DNA of 27,669 nt from a virus. The position numbers and the translations under genes are program-made. Each line of letters starts with the position of its first letter. Positions within the stretch are counted from its first letter, which is position 1. The notes beneath the pieces were generated by a model. That model was not told the DNA's origin. It saw nothing but the letters and a program-made list of their open reading frames with translations, and did not search any database. Of this stretch, positions 1 to 9,700 are shown in pieces. The DNA lies in the IMG/VR virus record IMGVR_UViG_3300034418_001298, positions 1-27,669 of that record. The stretch is one strand, 5' to 3'.

Positions 1-143
1 TCCGCCCAGAGCATGTAGGCGTAAGTGGTGCTCGGAGCCGTAGCACCGCTGTTCAGCGTGACGATGGCCGCAAGGCCGTTGTTCAGGTCAGCGCGAAACG
101 CAGCCCCCGATTGGTTGGCAATGACGTAATCGTGCTGTGCCAT
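1..143 (-). CDS. Phage tail fibre-like protein, N-terminal 47 residues only (runs off the left edge)
   Basis: An open frame begins with ATG at 143 and is still open at base 1. It starts MAQHDYVIANQSGAAF and continues with a segment containing RADLNNGLAAIV and APSTTYAYMLWAD. The start shares one base with the stop of the gpJ-like gene (TAATG), so the two are translationally coupled. From memory, this N-terminal module (MAQHDYVIANQ...ATAPSTTYAY.WWAD) is common at the start of fibre or tail-associated proteins in cyanophages and many environmental phages. Position directly after J fits a side-tail-fibre or receptor-binding role. The rest of the protein lies outside the window, so its size and tip domain are unknown. 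Confidence 0.8.
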   Translation of the reverse strand, partial: MAQHDYVIANQSGAAFRADLNNGLAAIVTLNSGATAPSTTYAYMLWA

Positions 144-3100
144 TAGGTGATCTCCCGACCGTAGCCGATAGCAGTGTAGGTGAATTGTCTGCTGACAGCA
201 GTGCCGGCGCTGTTTCGGAACACCACGTCAAAGCCGGAGCGCGTGACGCTGCTGATGGCAAAGTAGTCGCCGGTAGCCATGTCAAAAGCGGTGATGCCCA
301 CGCTAGGTGCTTGGTAAAACTTTTCGGCAAACGTTGCCGTATATGTCCCAGTGCCGCTGGTGAGCGTGGCCGATGATGTCGTTCGTTGCTGTAGTTCCAC
401 CTCGCAACCGAGTTCGTCGATAACGATGTTTTGGTCGATGGCCGTGCTGGTAGCAATGGTTTTGAACTGAAATGCGCGGCCACGCGGAATGGCATTGCTG
501 AACTCACGCCAGCTGCCCCAAGTCGGCGATGCGTTGGGATCGTTGTCAGTGGCACGCACGTACAGCGCTGCGTTGACCTGATCAGCTGTTGGCCCATCAA
601 TATCAATCCAGGTGTCAATTAGATCAAAAAAATCATCCCAAAGTTGAGATGCAATGTATGGCCGTGTTACAAAATAACGACGGATATTAACATCAAATAT
701 GCCGCCAAGATCCAGTGTGCTGCCGAACTCGTATTCGCCTGTGCCAGCGTTGCTGCTTAATCCGTCAATCAATCCCAAGCCGTCCCAGTTGTTGTCTGTT
801 GCAAAGTCATCTATTGGATCCCCAGTTGCAAGGATAAGCCCGTCAAATTCCGAGCTATAGATCATATTGGTAAAATTGCCTGAGAACGGCGGAGTTTCCT
901 GATCCTCGCGGTAAGACTGAATCAGCAAACGTGGCTGTGGTGTTGGCAAATCGACAACGATAGCCGCAGCTGCAGCGCTACGCCTGCCGCCGTCATCTTC
1001 AAATTTGACAAGGTATGTACCTTCAAGTAACGGCACTTGCTTTTGCGTTTGTCCGCCTGATGCCGAAGACACAATATCTTGCGCTTGATCCCAAGCAGGA
1101 GTAACAATGTTAGTGCTGTGTCGGATAAGCACTTTGCCGCCTAGCAGCACATCAAGTTCAGTTGAACGATCCCAATTAAGGATGGCGCTTGCCTGGTCGA
1201 TGGCAATCAGATTGAGGTTAGCTGGCGTCGCCGGTAAAGCAGTCTTACCTACGGCTTGGAACGTTAATAAAGCTGGGCTTCTTGAAGGCTTGAGGCTTGC
1301 ATTTAACGAGTACACTTCGATATAATAAGTGCCGATTGTTGTATCAAAAATTTCAAAATCTGGGCGTGCTTGTGTATTTACGGTCCAGTTGCCATTTTGA
1401 GGGCGCCAGCGGATGCGATATTGATTGATGCCATTTACAGGTCGCCAGCTAACAAGAATTTTTGAAGCAGCGCGACCGTTGAGTTCGTATATCTCTTCTT
1501 TTGCGGAAAGGTTTGTAGGTGCAGCTGGGAGTCTGTTTAGATTTGTGATGTCACGATTTAGCAGCCTTTGATCTTGTTCAATGTATGCGTACTTGCTGGC
1601 ATTGTAAGAAAGCGCTGTAACCGCATATTTGCAGTCATCTTGTTCTTGAACGCCTAATACGCGCCAGGTTGATGTTTGAAGATCGTTGGTTTGATAAATC
1701 CAAATACTGTTGGAATTCGGCGCACTGCTAAACGCTGAAGATACGGTGATTACACCGCTGGAAATGCTGCTTACAGATTTGGTCTCCACGGTGCCGTCAG
1801 GGAGAATCACCGAGAGCAGGGGGTTGTTGAAAAGGGTCAAGCCTGTGGCGTCATCCACCGTGATGGCTGTTGTCGTGGCTGATTTGATGCGCCCACCACG
1901 GCGAGAGCCAGCACGTACCGGATCGCTAATTTCAATGACCTGGCCAGGACGGACAACAACGCCAGCGTCAATGGATGAAACAAAGGTGACTGTTTCGGAT
2001 TCTTCCCATTCGGAATAAAGCAACCATTCACCTAGCCGTTTAGCCTGACCGCGAGAGGTGCAGGCAAACGCGCTGACTTGCGTTGTCACAACGCCGTATT
2101 TTGCGATCAACGCTTGATTTTCGACTGCCTCATAGGCAATATCACGGGCCTCAAGATCCAGGTAAGACACCACTGCCACCGTGGGCCGGTTTTTCAGACT
2201 GCTGCTTTGATAGGTAAAGCCTTCCTCGGAAACGTTGGCAAGCGTGAACAGGTAGCTGCTGTCGGCTGGTTTGTCTTGGCTGACAGTCAACGCGCCAGTG
2301 CTCCAGTAGGGCATGACGCGGAACACGGAGCACAAATCGTTGATGAGCTTGTATGCCTCCTCAGCGGTTTGGATGTTGCAGTTCATTGAGAACCGTGGCT
2401 CAAAACCGCCGAAGCCATCGGGCACCAGTGCCGATGAATACTGGGATGCTGCATAGAACGCCCACTTGTCGAGCTGTGCGGCGGCAATGTGATCACCCAA
2501 TCCGTAACGCTTGGACGTGAGTAGATCCCACAAGCACCAAGCTGGATCGGTAGTCCAAACAGCAGCACCAAAGGTGCCATCCCACACGCCGTTGTAAATC
2601 AATCGACCAGTGGTGCTGTCAACAGTGGCATTACTCGGCACTTTAACTTTGATGCCACGAATGAGATAACTGCGCTGGGGAATGGAACTGAACTGCTCGG
2701 CGTCAATACGCAAATACACGAGTGCGCTGTTTGGGTAGCGCAATTTGGCATAAATAATTTCGGTGTAGCTAGTCCAATTAAATGCGTCGCTCAGCTTGGC
2801 CGATGCGCTGTCTGCTGTAACGCGAGTGACTTTAATATCAACAGGAAATGCGCCACTTAGATTTACCAAGTAATCACGCTGGTAAGCGTCTCCTGTGCGG
2901 CCACTGATGGTGTCATCAATGACCGTTGTGTAACCACCGCCATCGTATTGAACGGCAATCTGCAGTTGGATAGAAGAACCAACAATACTGCCGTCATCTT
3001 GAATTAACTGCAGTTGCGGCACCGTAATCGTGACACGCACTGCATCAACGTTGCTGTCTGTAATAGTGCGGATAATCGGTATGGCCTGTTCAACTGTTAC

Positions 3101-3409
3101 GCCAACGGGCTTTTCGTCTCGGATGTTAGACGTGCCAGGGATATGCGATTGGATTTGCGTACCCTTGCGCGTCAGGATAGTTACGTTTTTAAAGTTATAC
3201 GAACCATCAGGATTTTCCAGTGGTGTATTGTTGATAAAGATTGATTTGTTGCCATTTTTAAGGCCTTCGATTTCGCCTTCACTCAGCAAATCGAGAACCT
3301 GTGCGTATTGCGTTGAATTAAGATTGTCAGCTGCTTCTGTCGGGCTGCTGCCTGATCCGCCGCCGCCTTTGCCAGTGCCACCTGATGCGCCACGAATGAG
3401 GTCATCCAT
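143..3409 (-). CDS. Tail tip / host specificity protein, lambda gpJ family
   Basis: This 1088-residue protein is the central tail-tip protein, which forms the tail hub and its distal host-contact part. Residues 1-25 hold a Gly/Ser-rich linker (GTGKGGGGSGSS) followed by STQYAQVLDLLSEGEIEG, matching the gpJ start pattern in which a Gly-rich stretch precedes S-T-Q-...-D-..-SEG-.IEG. Two fibronectin-III-like domains lie at roughly residues 630-725 (from PAAPTNLSAKEE) and 728-820 (from LPATPANLNL). The last 80 residues (TYTATFAEKF.QAPSVGITA...VSSVTRSGFDVVF) look like a small beta-sandwich resembling H-type-lectin-like tips of other phage tail proteins; that assignment is tentative. Length is close to lambda gpJ (1132). 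It follows the I gene with a TGATG overlap and completes the H-M-L-K-I-J order. Confidence 0.93.
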   Translation of the reverse strand: MDDLIRGASGGTGKGGGGSGSSPTEAADNLNSTQYAQVLDLLSEGEIEGLKNGNKSIFINNTPLENPDGSYNFKNVTILTRKGTQIQSHIPGTSNIRDEKPVGVTVEQAIPIIRTITDSNVDAVRVTITVPQLQLIQDDGSIVGSSIQLQIAVQYDGGGYTTVIDDTISGRTGDAYQRDYLVNLSGAFPVDIKVTRVTADSASAKLSDAFNWTSYTEIIYAKLRYPNSALVYLRIDAEQFSSIPQRSYLIRGIKVKVPSNATVDSTTGRLIYNGVWDGTFGAAVWTTDPAWCLWDLLTSKRYGLGDHIAAAQLDKWAFYAASQYSSALVPDGFGGFEPRFSMNCNIQTAEEAYKLINDLCSVFRVMPYWSTGALTVSQDKPADSSYLFTLANVSEEGFTYQSSSLKNRPTVAVVSYLDLEARDIAYEAVENQALIAKYGVVTTQVSAFACTSRGQAKRLGEWLLYSEWEESETVTFVSSIDAGVVVRPGQVIEISDPVRAGSRRGGRIKSATTTAITVDDATGLTLFNNPLLSVILPDGTVETKSVSSISSGVITVSSAFSSAPNSNSIWIYQTNDLQTSTWRVLGVQEQDDCKYAVTALSYNASKYAYIEQDQRLLNRDITNLNRLPAAPTNLSAKEEIYELNGRAASKILVSWRPVNGINQYRIRWRPQNGNWTVNTQARPDFEIFDTTIGTYYIEVYSLNASLKPSRSPALLTFQAVGKTALPATPANLNLIAIDQASAILNWDRSTELDVLLGGKVLIRHSTNIVTPAWDQAQDIVSSASGGQTQKQVPLLEGTYLVKFEDDGGRRSAAAAAIVVDLPTPQPRLLIQSYREDQETPPFSGNFTNMIYSSEFDGLILATGDPIDDFATDNNWDGLGLIDGLSSNAGTGEYEFGSTLDLGGIFDVNIRRYFVTRPYIASQLWDDFFDLIDTWIDIDGPTADQVNAALYVRATDNDPNASPTWGSWREFSNAIPRGRAFQFKTIATSTAIDQNIVIDELGCEVELQQRTTSSATLTSGTGTYTATFAEKFYQAPSVGITAFDMATGDYFAISSVTRSGFDVVFRNSAGTAVSRQFTYTAIGYGREIT

Positions 3410-4020
3410 CAGCCGGTTACCTGCACAGTATCGATTTCGGCGCTGATCACGATAGAGCCGACCAGCGTTTCACCGTAGACTACCGGCACAGGTAGGCCTT
3501 GGCGGCTGGTTTGCTGGATGCCGCTAAATGAAAACGACTTGCGTGGGTCTTGATCAGCGTTGCTGATTCTTGGGACTGGCGTGAGTAATTGAGCAACGCC
3601 ACCAAGCACTAAAGCGCCGCCTATATACACACCGGCTTGTGTAGCAAATGCAATAGCTTGTAGCCCAAACCCGCTCAAATTTCCAGCTAAAGCAGCGCCA
3701 GCGGCAAGACTGGCAACACCGAAAGATAAAGCAATTAGCGCTACACCCAAAATAATTCTTCCAGCGGCGCTACCCGCACCCGCCATCACCGGCACAATCT
3801 TGATCGGTTGCTGTCCCGCTGGATTGTGCAGCTCATCCAACGTGATGTCGTCGCTGCCAACACTGACGCGATAGTGCTGATCCGCCATGTGCTTTTCGAG
3901 CTGCGGAAAGTTGGTCACAAGAAAACGGACGGCCTCGGCGGCGCTGGCTACGTCGGCCTTAAACACACGCCGCTTCAGGAATTTTGCAAGCTGTCCGTAG
4001 ACTTTGATCTCGCGCAGCAT
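3409..4020 (-). CDS. Tail assembly protein, lambda gpI family
   Basis: A 203-residue protein with a ubiquitin-like (beta-grasp) N-terminal part (about residues 1-75, starting MLREIKVYGQLAKFLKRR and ending KIVPVMAGAG). A strongly hydrophobic Ala/Gly-rich middle follows (residues 80-150, e.g. ILGVALIALSFGVASLAAGA), then a polar C-terminus with SFSGIQQTSRQGLPVPVVYG. The last motif is typical of gpI, which is needed for tail-tip assembly in lambda but is not found in the mature tail. It lies between K and J as in lambda. The start follows the K stop by 3 bases, with the Shine-Dalgarno sequence AGGTAAG containing the K stop codon. It ends in a 1-base overlap with J. The hydrophobic region might also interact with membrane during assembly, but I cannot show that. 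Confidence 0.9.
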   Translation of the reverse strand: MLREIKVYGQLAKFLKRRVFKADVASAAEAVRFLVTNFPQLEKHMADQHYRVSVGSDDITLDELHNPAGQQPIKIVPVMAGAGSAAGRIILGVALIALSFGVASLAAGAALAGNLSGFGLQAIAFATQAGVYIGGALVLGGVAQLLTPVPRISNADQDPRKSFSFSGIQQTSRQGLPVPVVYGETLVGSIVISAEIDTVQVTG

Positions 4021-4023
4021 GAC

Positions 4024-4740
4024 TTACCTCAGCTCCAACCCATCATGGCGCAAACGGCGCCCAACGCACTTTTGCAGCCAGCCGCCAAATAGGTCACGGC
4101 TGCTTAGTCGATACCGGACGTGGTGCAACACCATCTGATCGCCGACGTAAACGCCAATATGATTCAGGCCGATGCCTTGCATGTTCATCAGCAGTGCGTC
4201 CCCGATTTCCAGCGACTCGTCTTCGCCCAGTTCACGGAAACCAGCTTCGATCCAGCAGTCATCAAAAAATGGTGCAGCCTCAAATTCTTCTGGCGTCAAT
4301 GGACGCTTCCAGTCCGGCAGTCGAAGACCGTGCTCGCCATACCAATCACGAACCAGGGCCCAGCAGTCGGTAATACCCCAAGTCCACTCGCGGCCAATCA
4401 ACGGAGCCTTGAATCCTGATGGCTTGCACTCGCCCCATGTCTCCAGCTTGGGATTAACAATGTGCCATGGCAGGCCGCTGTGCTCACATGCAACGCGATC
4501 AGGCTGGCTCGGTTGCGGTGGTGTTGCAGGGTGACTATGAACCACGGCGACTACTTCGCCGGCATCTTCAGCAGCGGCCCAGTCGTCTGGGTTGAGGATG
4601 AACTGATCAGTGCCTTGCGAGAGATTGCGGCATGGCCAATAACGCTTGCGGCCTTTGATGATCACAACCAGTCCGCAGGCTTCACGCGGATCATCAGCCT
4701 TTGCGTGTTTCAACGCTGCTTGGCGCCATTTACTGATCAT
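4024..4740 (-). CDS. Tail tip assembly peptidase, lambda gpK family (JAMM/MPN + NlpC/P60 domains)
   Basis: A 238-residue two-domain protein. Residues 1-85 are a JAB/MPN metalloprotease-like domain: E20 in REACGLVV, H68 and H70 in HSHP, and S78 and D81 in SQPD form the complete JAMM metal site. Residues 115-238 are an NlpC/P60-type cysteine peptidase: C126 in [11 protein letters not shown] and H194 in NHIGVYVG supply the catalytic Cys and His. In lambda, gpK is part of tail-tip assembly, and the NlpC/P60 fold is that of cell-wall peptidases. All visible active-site residues are intact, so the protein may be catalytically active. It overlaps L by four bases (ATGA) and precedes I by three. Confidence 0.93.
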   Translation of the reverse strand: MISKWRQAALKHAKADDPREACGLVVIIKGRKRYWPCRNLSQGTDQFILNPDDWAAAEDAGEVVAVVHSHPATPPQPSQPDRVACEHSGLPWHIVNPKLETWGECKPSGFKAPLIGREWTWGITDCWALVRDWYGEHGLRLPDWKRPLTPEEFEAAPFFDDCWIEAGFRELGEDESLEIGDALLMNMQGIGLNHIGVYVGDQMVLHHVRYRLSSRDLFGGWLQKCVGRRLRHDGLELR

Positions 4741-6089
4741 GTGTAATAGGTTCCAATGCCAGGGTAAGAGCCGAACGGCAGAGCATCGGTAGCTGGGTTA
4801 CGAAAAACGTAGCTCGGACTTCCAGAAAAATTATAGGTATCCGGCGTGTAACCAGACAGAGTGTAAAAACTAAAAGACTGAGCGGATACAGGGTTGGCAA
4901 CACTATATGACAAATTAACGTAATCTGTTCCGATAGAAGTTATTTTTACGGAATAATCCGTGGGCAATTCTGGTCCCATTACGGACATGCCAACAGTGAG
5001 GCCTGTTGTTGTCAAATTTATTATTCTGTTTGGAGGGGAAGGTATATTTGTTATTATTGAGCCGGTTTGCGTTGTAAATAACGTGTAGTTGCGAATTGCA
5101 GGTTGATTAAGCGTTATCGTGGACCCACTAATTGCGGCGATTGTTGTCCCATCTGCAAGGTTTGGTCCGCTAATCGCCATGCCTGGAGCAAGGCCGGTTG
5201 AGTTTACTAAAACCAGCTCAGTAGTGTTTGTTTGAATTGTTCCTGTCTTGGACGCATTGGTTGTGGCAGTGGCATTTGCACTCATTGTTACGGTCAAACC
5301 AGATATAGATGACACCGTTGTTCCGGCGGGGATGCCAAATCCAGACACTGCCTCGCCGGATCCGACTATTACTGATTGCGTCAAAACCAGTTGATTGCTG
5401 CCGGAGGTGACTGAGCCATTCACCGTAAAACTCTTGAATCGCGCTTGGCAGCTGCTCAGTCGCTTACCGCAAACATCATTGGCAGAACTTGTTACAGGGT
5501 TATCGTTAGCATCAAAATACGCAGTGCCAGCGTATCCGCACTCTGTAGATTTATATTGCCACTGGCAAATGTTGGCGATGCACTGCCGCTTTGGTGCCCT
5601 GATGCCAGCAAGATCAAATACGGCGGCCAGTTCATACTCAACGAAATCGCGTGTTTCGGCTGATTTGCGATCCACATAAAAGATTTCACGTGGAAACTCA
5701 GCTGTTGAATCTGCTGTTGGATTGCCGCTAGGGAAGTTGGCAGCATCGAGATATTTTGCCAGCGTCCTGATGCGCGTCATTTTTGCGCCTTCAAGGCCAT
5801 CCGGTAAACTCAGTATCAACGCTGTAATGGTGCCAAAAATGTTGGACACGCGGATTTTCGGACGCGGCAGTTGACCGTTGCCGCTGTATTCAAATCCTTC
5901 TGCTTCAACGGGAAACCGCAGATAAGTATCACCTGCCCAGACGACTTCGCCGTTGCTGTTTAGGTTGCTGCCTGCATGAAAACGGTACACATCATTTGTG
6001 CCATGCTGCGTAGTATTCAGCTCCAGTACAAACAGTTCGATGATTGAACTGGGTGCAATGGCTTGAAGATCTGAAACGGGAACGCTCAT
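4737..6089 (-). CDS. Minor tail protein, lambda gpL family, with an inserted beta-repeat region
   Basis: Residues 1-218 and 430-450 match gpL, a tail-tip protein that carries an iron-sulphur cluster in lambda. Cysteines C175, C184, C207 and C214 are spaced 9, 23 and 7 residues apart, which as I recall is the spacing of the four cluster ligands in lambda gpL. An extra C170 is present. The normal C-terminal motif (LPFGSYPG) appears only at residues 437-444. Between CQARF (214-218) and that motif lies about 210 residues of three Thr/Ser/Gly-rich beta repeats (roughly 219-280, 281-341, 342-410), each with a pattern like LVL..S..L..GM.ISG...G.TI..ISG.TITL. This makes the protein 450 residues against about 232 in lambda. 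The inserted DNA is AT-rich (94 G/C in 240 bases by hand count, 4861-5100). It overlaps M and K by ATGA. Confidence 0.9.
   Translation of the reverse strand: MSVPVSDLQAIAPSSIIELFVLELNTTQHGTNDVYRFHAGSNLNSNGEVVWAGDTYLRFPVEAEGFEYSGNGQLPRPKIRVSNIFGTITALILSLPDGLEGAKMTRIRTLAKYLDAANFPSGNPTADSTAEFPREIFYVDRKSAETRDFVEYELAAVFDLAGIRAPKRQCIANICQWQYKSTECGYAGTAYFDANDNPVTSSANDVCGKRLSSCQARFKSFTVNGSVTSGSNQLVLTQSVIVGSGEAVSGFGIPAGTTVSSISGLTVTMSANATATTNASKTGTIQTNTTELVLVNSTGLAPGMAISGPNLADGTTIAAISGSTITLNQPAIRNYTLFTTQTGSIITNIPSPPNRIINLTTTGLTVGMSVMGPELPTDYSVKITSIGTDYVNLSYSVANPVSAQSFSFYTLSGYTPDTYNFSGSPSYVFRNPATDALPFGSYPGIGTYYT
4800..5435 (-). repeat. Three degenerate beta repeats inserted in the gpL homologue
   Basis: This segment encodes residues about 219-430 of the gpL-like protein. 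Three consecutive units of about 60-65 residues share a pattern of G-(S/T)-(V/I)-x...LVL/INL...GLxxGMxxxGPxLxxGTTIxxISGxTITL. The copies have diverged at protein level and are not evident as DNA repeats. Base composition is clearly lower in G+C than the flanking gpL and gpK coding sequence. Confidence 0.7.
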
Positions 6090-6787
6090 GGCTCAAATAC
6101 CCTGCGGAATGTCGCGTCAATGTTGCTGTTGTTGAAGTTTACATATTCAATGCTCCACTCGTCGCAAACAAACCTAGCCGCTTGCCCACTTCTTGGGTCC
6201 GTCCAAGCAAATGCTGTAACACCTTTGGCGCCACGTAGGTAATCGCGTATCTGACCACGCTCGGCATTGGTTCGATTTTGAAACGACAATCTCCATGCTT
6301 CTTCTTGTGGCTGCAGGCCAAATACAACACGCTGGCGGTAGCCATCGCCAAATGCAGTAACTCGTGCCCGACTATCAAAAGATTGCTGTGCAGAAAATTC
6401 AGGCTTGTACGAAAACGCAACTGCTGGCGCGGCAGGCAGCGTCAGGTTTGGCCCGGCCGGCACGTATTGCACTTCAAATGTGGCGGCAATTGTGCTGTAA
6501 TCACACGAATCAAGAGTGGTGCTCCATGAAGAGCAGATAAAGCTGCCAGTCTCCCCAAACGGTGTTTCCCATTGAAATGGCTCAGTGCCAGCACGAGCCT
6601 GTAGGAAAGAGTAAATACCATCACGATCAGCTGCCGTGCGTCCGCTGAAAGTCAGGCTCCAGGAGTCCTGCAGTGGATTCAGACCAAAGGTGGTGCGCTG
6701 TTCATAGTTTGGATAGGCAAGCCGGCTGACACGAGGTGTGGTGCTCTCTTGTGCCGGGAAGTCAGGAACGTAGGTGAATGTTGGCAT
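6086..6787 (-). CDS. Minor tail protein, lambda gpM family, tandemly duplicated
   Basis: A 233-residue protein made of two homologous halves, about residues 9-110 and 129-233. Corresponding segments are FPAQESTTPRVSRLAYPNYEQ with FSAQQSFDSRARVTAFGDGY, FGLNPLQDSWSLTFSGRT with FGLQPQEEAWRLSFQNRT, and GIYSFLQARAGTEPFQW with QIRDYLRGAKGVTAFAW. Each half corresponds to one gpM-like domain (lambda gpM is 109 residues), which sits in the tail tip where the tube meets the hub. The second half has the more canonical gpM features (AFGDGYRQR, FVCDEW). It follows the tape measure gene by 3 bases with the Shine-Dalgarno AGGTAAG overlapping the upstream stop, and overlaps L by ATGA. Confidence 0.9.
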   Translation of the reverse strand: MPTFTYVPDFPAQESTTPRVSRLAYPNYEQRTTFGLNPLQDSWSLTFSGRTAADRDGIYSFLQARAGTEPFQWETPFGETGSFICSSWSTTLDSCDYSTIAATFEVQYVPAGPNLTLPAAPAVAFSYKPEFSAQQSFDSRARVTAFGDGYRQRVVFGLQPQEEAWRLSFQNRTNAERGQIRDYLRGAKGVTAFAWTDPRSGQAARFVCDEWSIEYVNFNNSNIDATFRRVFEP

Positions 6788-6790
6788 GTC

Positions 6791-9700
6791 TTACCTTGTG
6801 TTTGCCAGCAGCCCACCAGGGCGTTGCTGTTTGATCAACTCAGCCTGAACAGCGCCAGCAATAACACGTCCCAGTGCTGCGCCTTGGCCTGGGTCACCCT
6901 GTACCTGTGTACCCTTGGCGTCTACTGAAACGTTGACCGTTACACCACTACCGCCACCTGTGGCGGCAACACCGAGCTTGCCATCGGCGCCGCGCTTAAG
7001 TGGCATGATCGCTTCAGGGCCAGCCTCGCCCATGAGGCCGGTTTGCATGGTGCCACCACGGGCAAACTTAAACATCGTTGGCCTATTGACGATGCCGCCC
7101 TTGGCGTAGGGGACAATGCCGTTTTGGGCGAAGGCGTTGCCGTTGGCGTTCAAAACGCCTAGTGGGTTGTTGATTGTTGCTGGGGCAGACAAATCAGAAA
7201 GCCCCGCGCCGGCAGTGGGATTAAAAATCCTGAAGATTGTATTCAGAATCGCCAGCTTGATCCACTCGGCAATCATCCGGGCCGCCATGTCAGCAAAGTA
7301 ATCTGCCACGCTGCTGAAGAAGCCCGCTAGTGCTTCGCGTGCGCTGGTGGCGCCAGTGATCAAGCCCTTAAATGAATTGGAGAACGCATCACCAATGGCG
7401 GTGGCGGCGTTGATTATTTGCTTAGCTGGATCAGAAAGCTCTGCCAGCTGATCTTTAATGTTTTCAATTGCAATGCCAATTTGAATGTTGGCGGGGATAT
7501 TTGTAAGTGCTTCAGCAAATCCTATGGCAGCAGCTTGGGCGCTAAACAAAGAATCTTTCAGATTCTTGTAAAATTCTTCCAATCCGGCCAAGTCCTTGGG
7601 ATCTACCAAGGCCGCCGCTTTTTCATATGCCGCGTCTAGTCCAGCAAGTGCGCTTTCAAAAGATTGCTGAATTTCGTAAAATCGTTCAGCGAAATCACCT
7701 CGCTTGCCTTCACGCCGCAACGAAAATACTCCAATAATTTTATCGTACTCCGATTGCAGGCTTTCCCGAAGCCCAAGAATGCCCTGCATTGCTTGAGCGC
7801 TTTCATTTACAAACTGCTGGGCAAATTTTGCCTGCCCAAGTTTTTCAAAAACTGCCTTTGATTTATCACTTAGACTGCCAAGCGCTTTATTGGCGCGGGA
7901 CACGGTTTGAATCAAGTCATCTATATTTACATTTATACTGCTGATTGCCGGACCGGCAATTCCTGTGGCAGTTGGCAAGGAAGCCAGTGCTTTGTCAGCA
8001 TTTTGAATAGCTTCTGTAGCCTTAATAAAATCTCTAGCCGCTGTCAACGCAGCCGGGCTTACCCGCTTGGCAGCCTCAAGAAGGTCAGCAGCACTAAAAA
8101 CATCTTCCGCGACTTGATACCCTTTACCTGAGGCGATAATCGAAGCGCCTGTTGCCGCAGTAAAGGCTTGCTTTGCGGTAGCTCGATCAATGTAAGCCGA
8201 TGCCAGCCGTCCGGCCGCTTCAAGCCGTTTGCCGGCTCTTCCGGTCCCCTCTTCAATAATTTTTGCAACTGCGCGTGCATATTCACGCTGCGCGTCTCCA
8301 ATCGTTTTGGCATAGCGAAGATTGGCTTCATTGATGGCCGTTGAAGTGTTAATTTTTAATTCTTCAATTGCTTTTGTCCTTTCGGTTTGCTCATCCAATA
8401 AAGTTTGCTCAAGTTGAATGCGCTCTTCGTTGCGCTGACGTGCCGCTTCTGTAATTCGCTGTTGAATACGCACTATTTCAGGATCGCCACCAGTGGCAGC
8501 AGCACGCACCGCGCTAAGTTCAAACCCAATATCTTGTTGCACGCCTGCAAGTTCGCGCCTGGCTTGTGCAATTTCGCGCTCCTTGCTTAGACGTTGCTGC
8601 GCAAACCGCTCCTCTAATTGTTTGGTTTGCTCAACAGCCTGCTTGCGGATTTCCTGGGCTTGCTCCTCAAGTTGAATGCGGGCTTGCGCAATAGCATTCT
8701 CGCGCTGTTCAATGGCCTGCAGGAATGATTGCGCACGTTGCTCTTTGGCTCGATCTTCTTTTTCTTTCTCTATTGCCGGATCTCGCTCTTTTACCCCTTG
8801 CTGGAATTTACGCAACCTCTTGAGCGCATCTTCAAGTGCCTTCAACTCAGGCCCTGGATCCGTCCCCAAAAGTGTTCTCAATCCGAATGAAAAATCAAAT
8901 TCTTTGGTTGCAGCTCTTAGCCTGGCAACTCTTTTCTCGGCTTCTTCTACTTTCAACGCCCCAGTAAGCAGTTGCTCAAAATAATATGATGGGCTTTGTA
9001 TTAACCCTAGATCCATCATTGCGCTACCCAATGAGTTAATATCTTCCAAAATAGCGGCAGTGGTATCTTGCACAATAGCGCCAGTAGACTCAAACGTGCG
9101 GCCAATGTTTACCTGAACTATCTCTAATGCTTTTTCATAGCGACGGCCAGCAAATTCAGCGCTAGTGGCAAGACTGTCGTAATACTTTTCGCCGTCCTTA
9201 AAGTTGCGTTTAGCAAATTTGAAAAACTCATCAACGGTTACTTCGCTGTCTTTAAAGGCTTGCTCCAGTTCTTCAGTGCTGCGTCCAGTCTCTTGGGCAA
9301 ATTTAATAATTGCGCCAGGCAATCTTTCACCCAACTGCGAGCGAATTTCTTCTGCTTGAGGCCGCCCTTTGGAGAGCACCTGCACGATGGCACGCATCGC
9401 GCCCTGTACATCATTAAGATTGCCACCCGTTTGGAACACAGCCGTAGCAGTGCCCTCAAATAGCATCTTGGTATCTTCAAGCGAATATCCAAGTTCAACC
9501 GTGTTAGCCCGAAGCTGGGCCATGATTCGATAAGAATCAGCAAGCGGGATAAGCAGACGCTTCGATGATTCCTCAGTTATCCGAACCAGTTGGGTGAACT
9601 CAGTAAAATTATTACTTGAGGCAGCCAAGCCTTGGCGTAGGCGATTGATTTCGGCAGACATTTCGGCATAGGAGCCGATTGCCTGTCGAATCATTCCAAC

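Noticed and set aside
88-618. 176-codon minus-strand frame overlapping gpJ and the left-edge fibre gene
   Set aside because: The gpJ frame and the start of the fibre gene explain this DNA; the alternative frame is Ser/Pro/Arg-rich without motifs.
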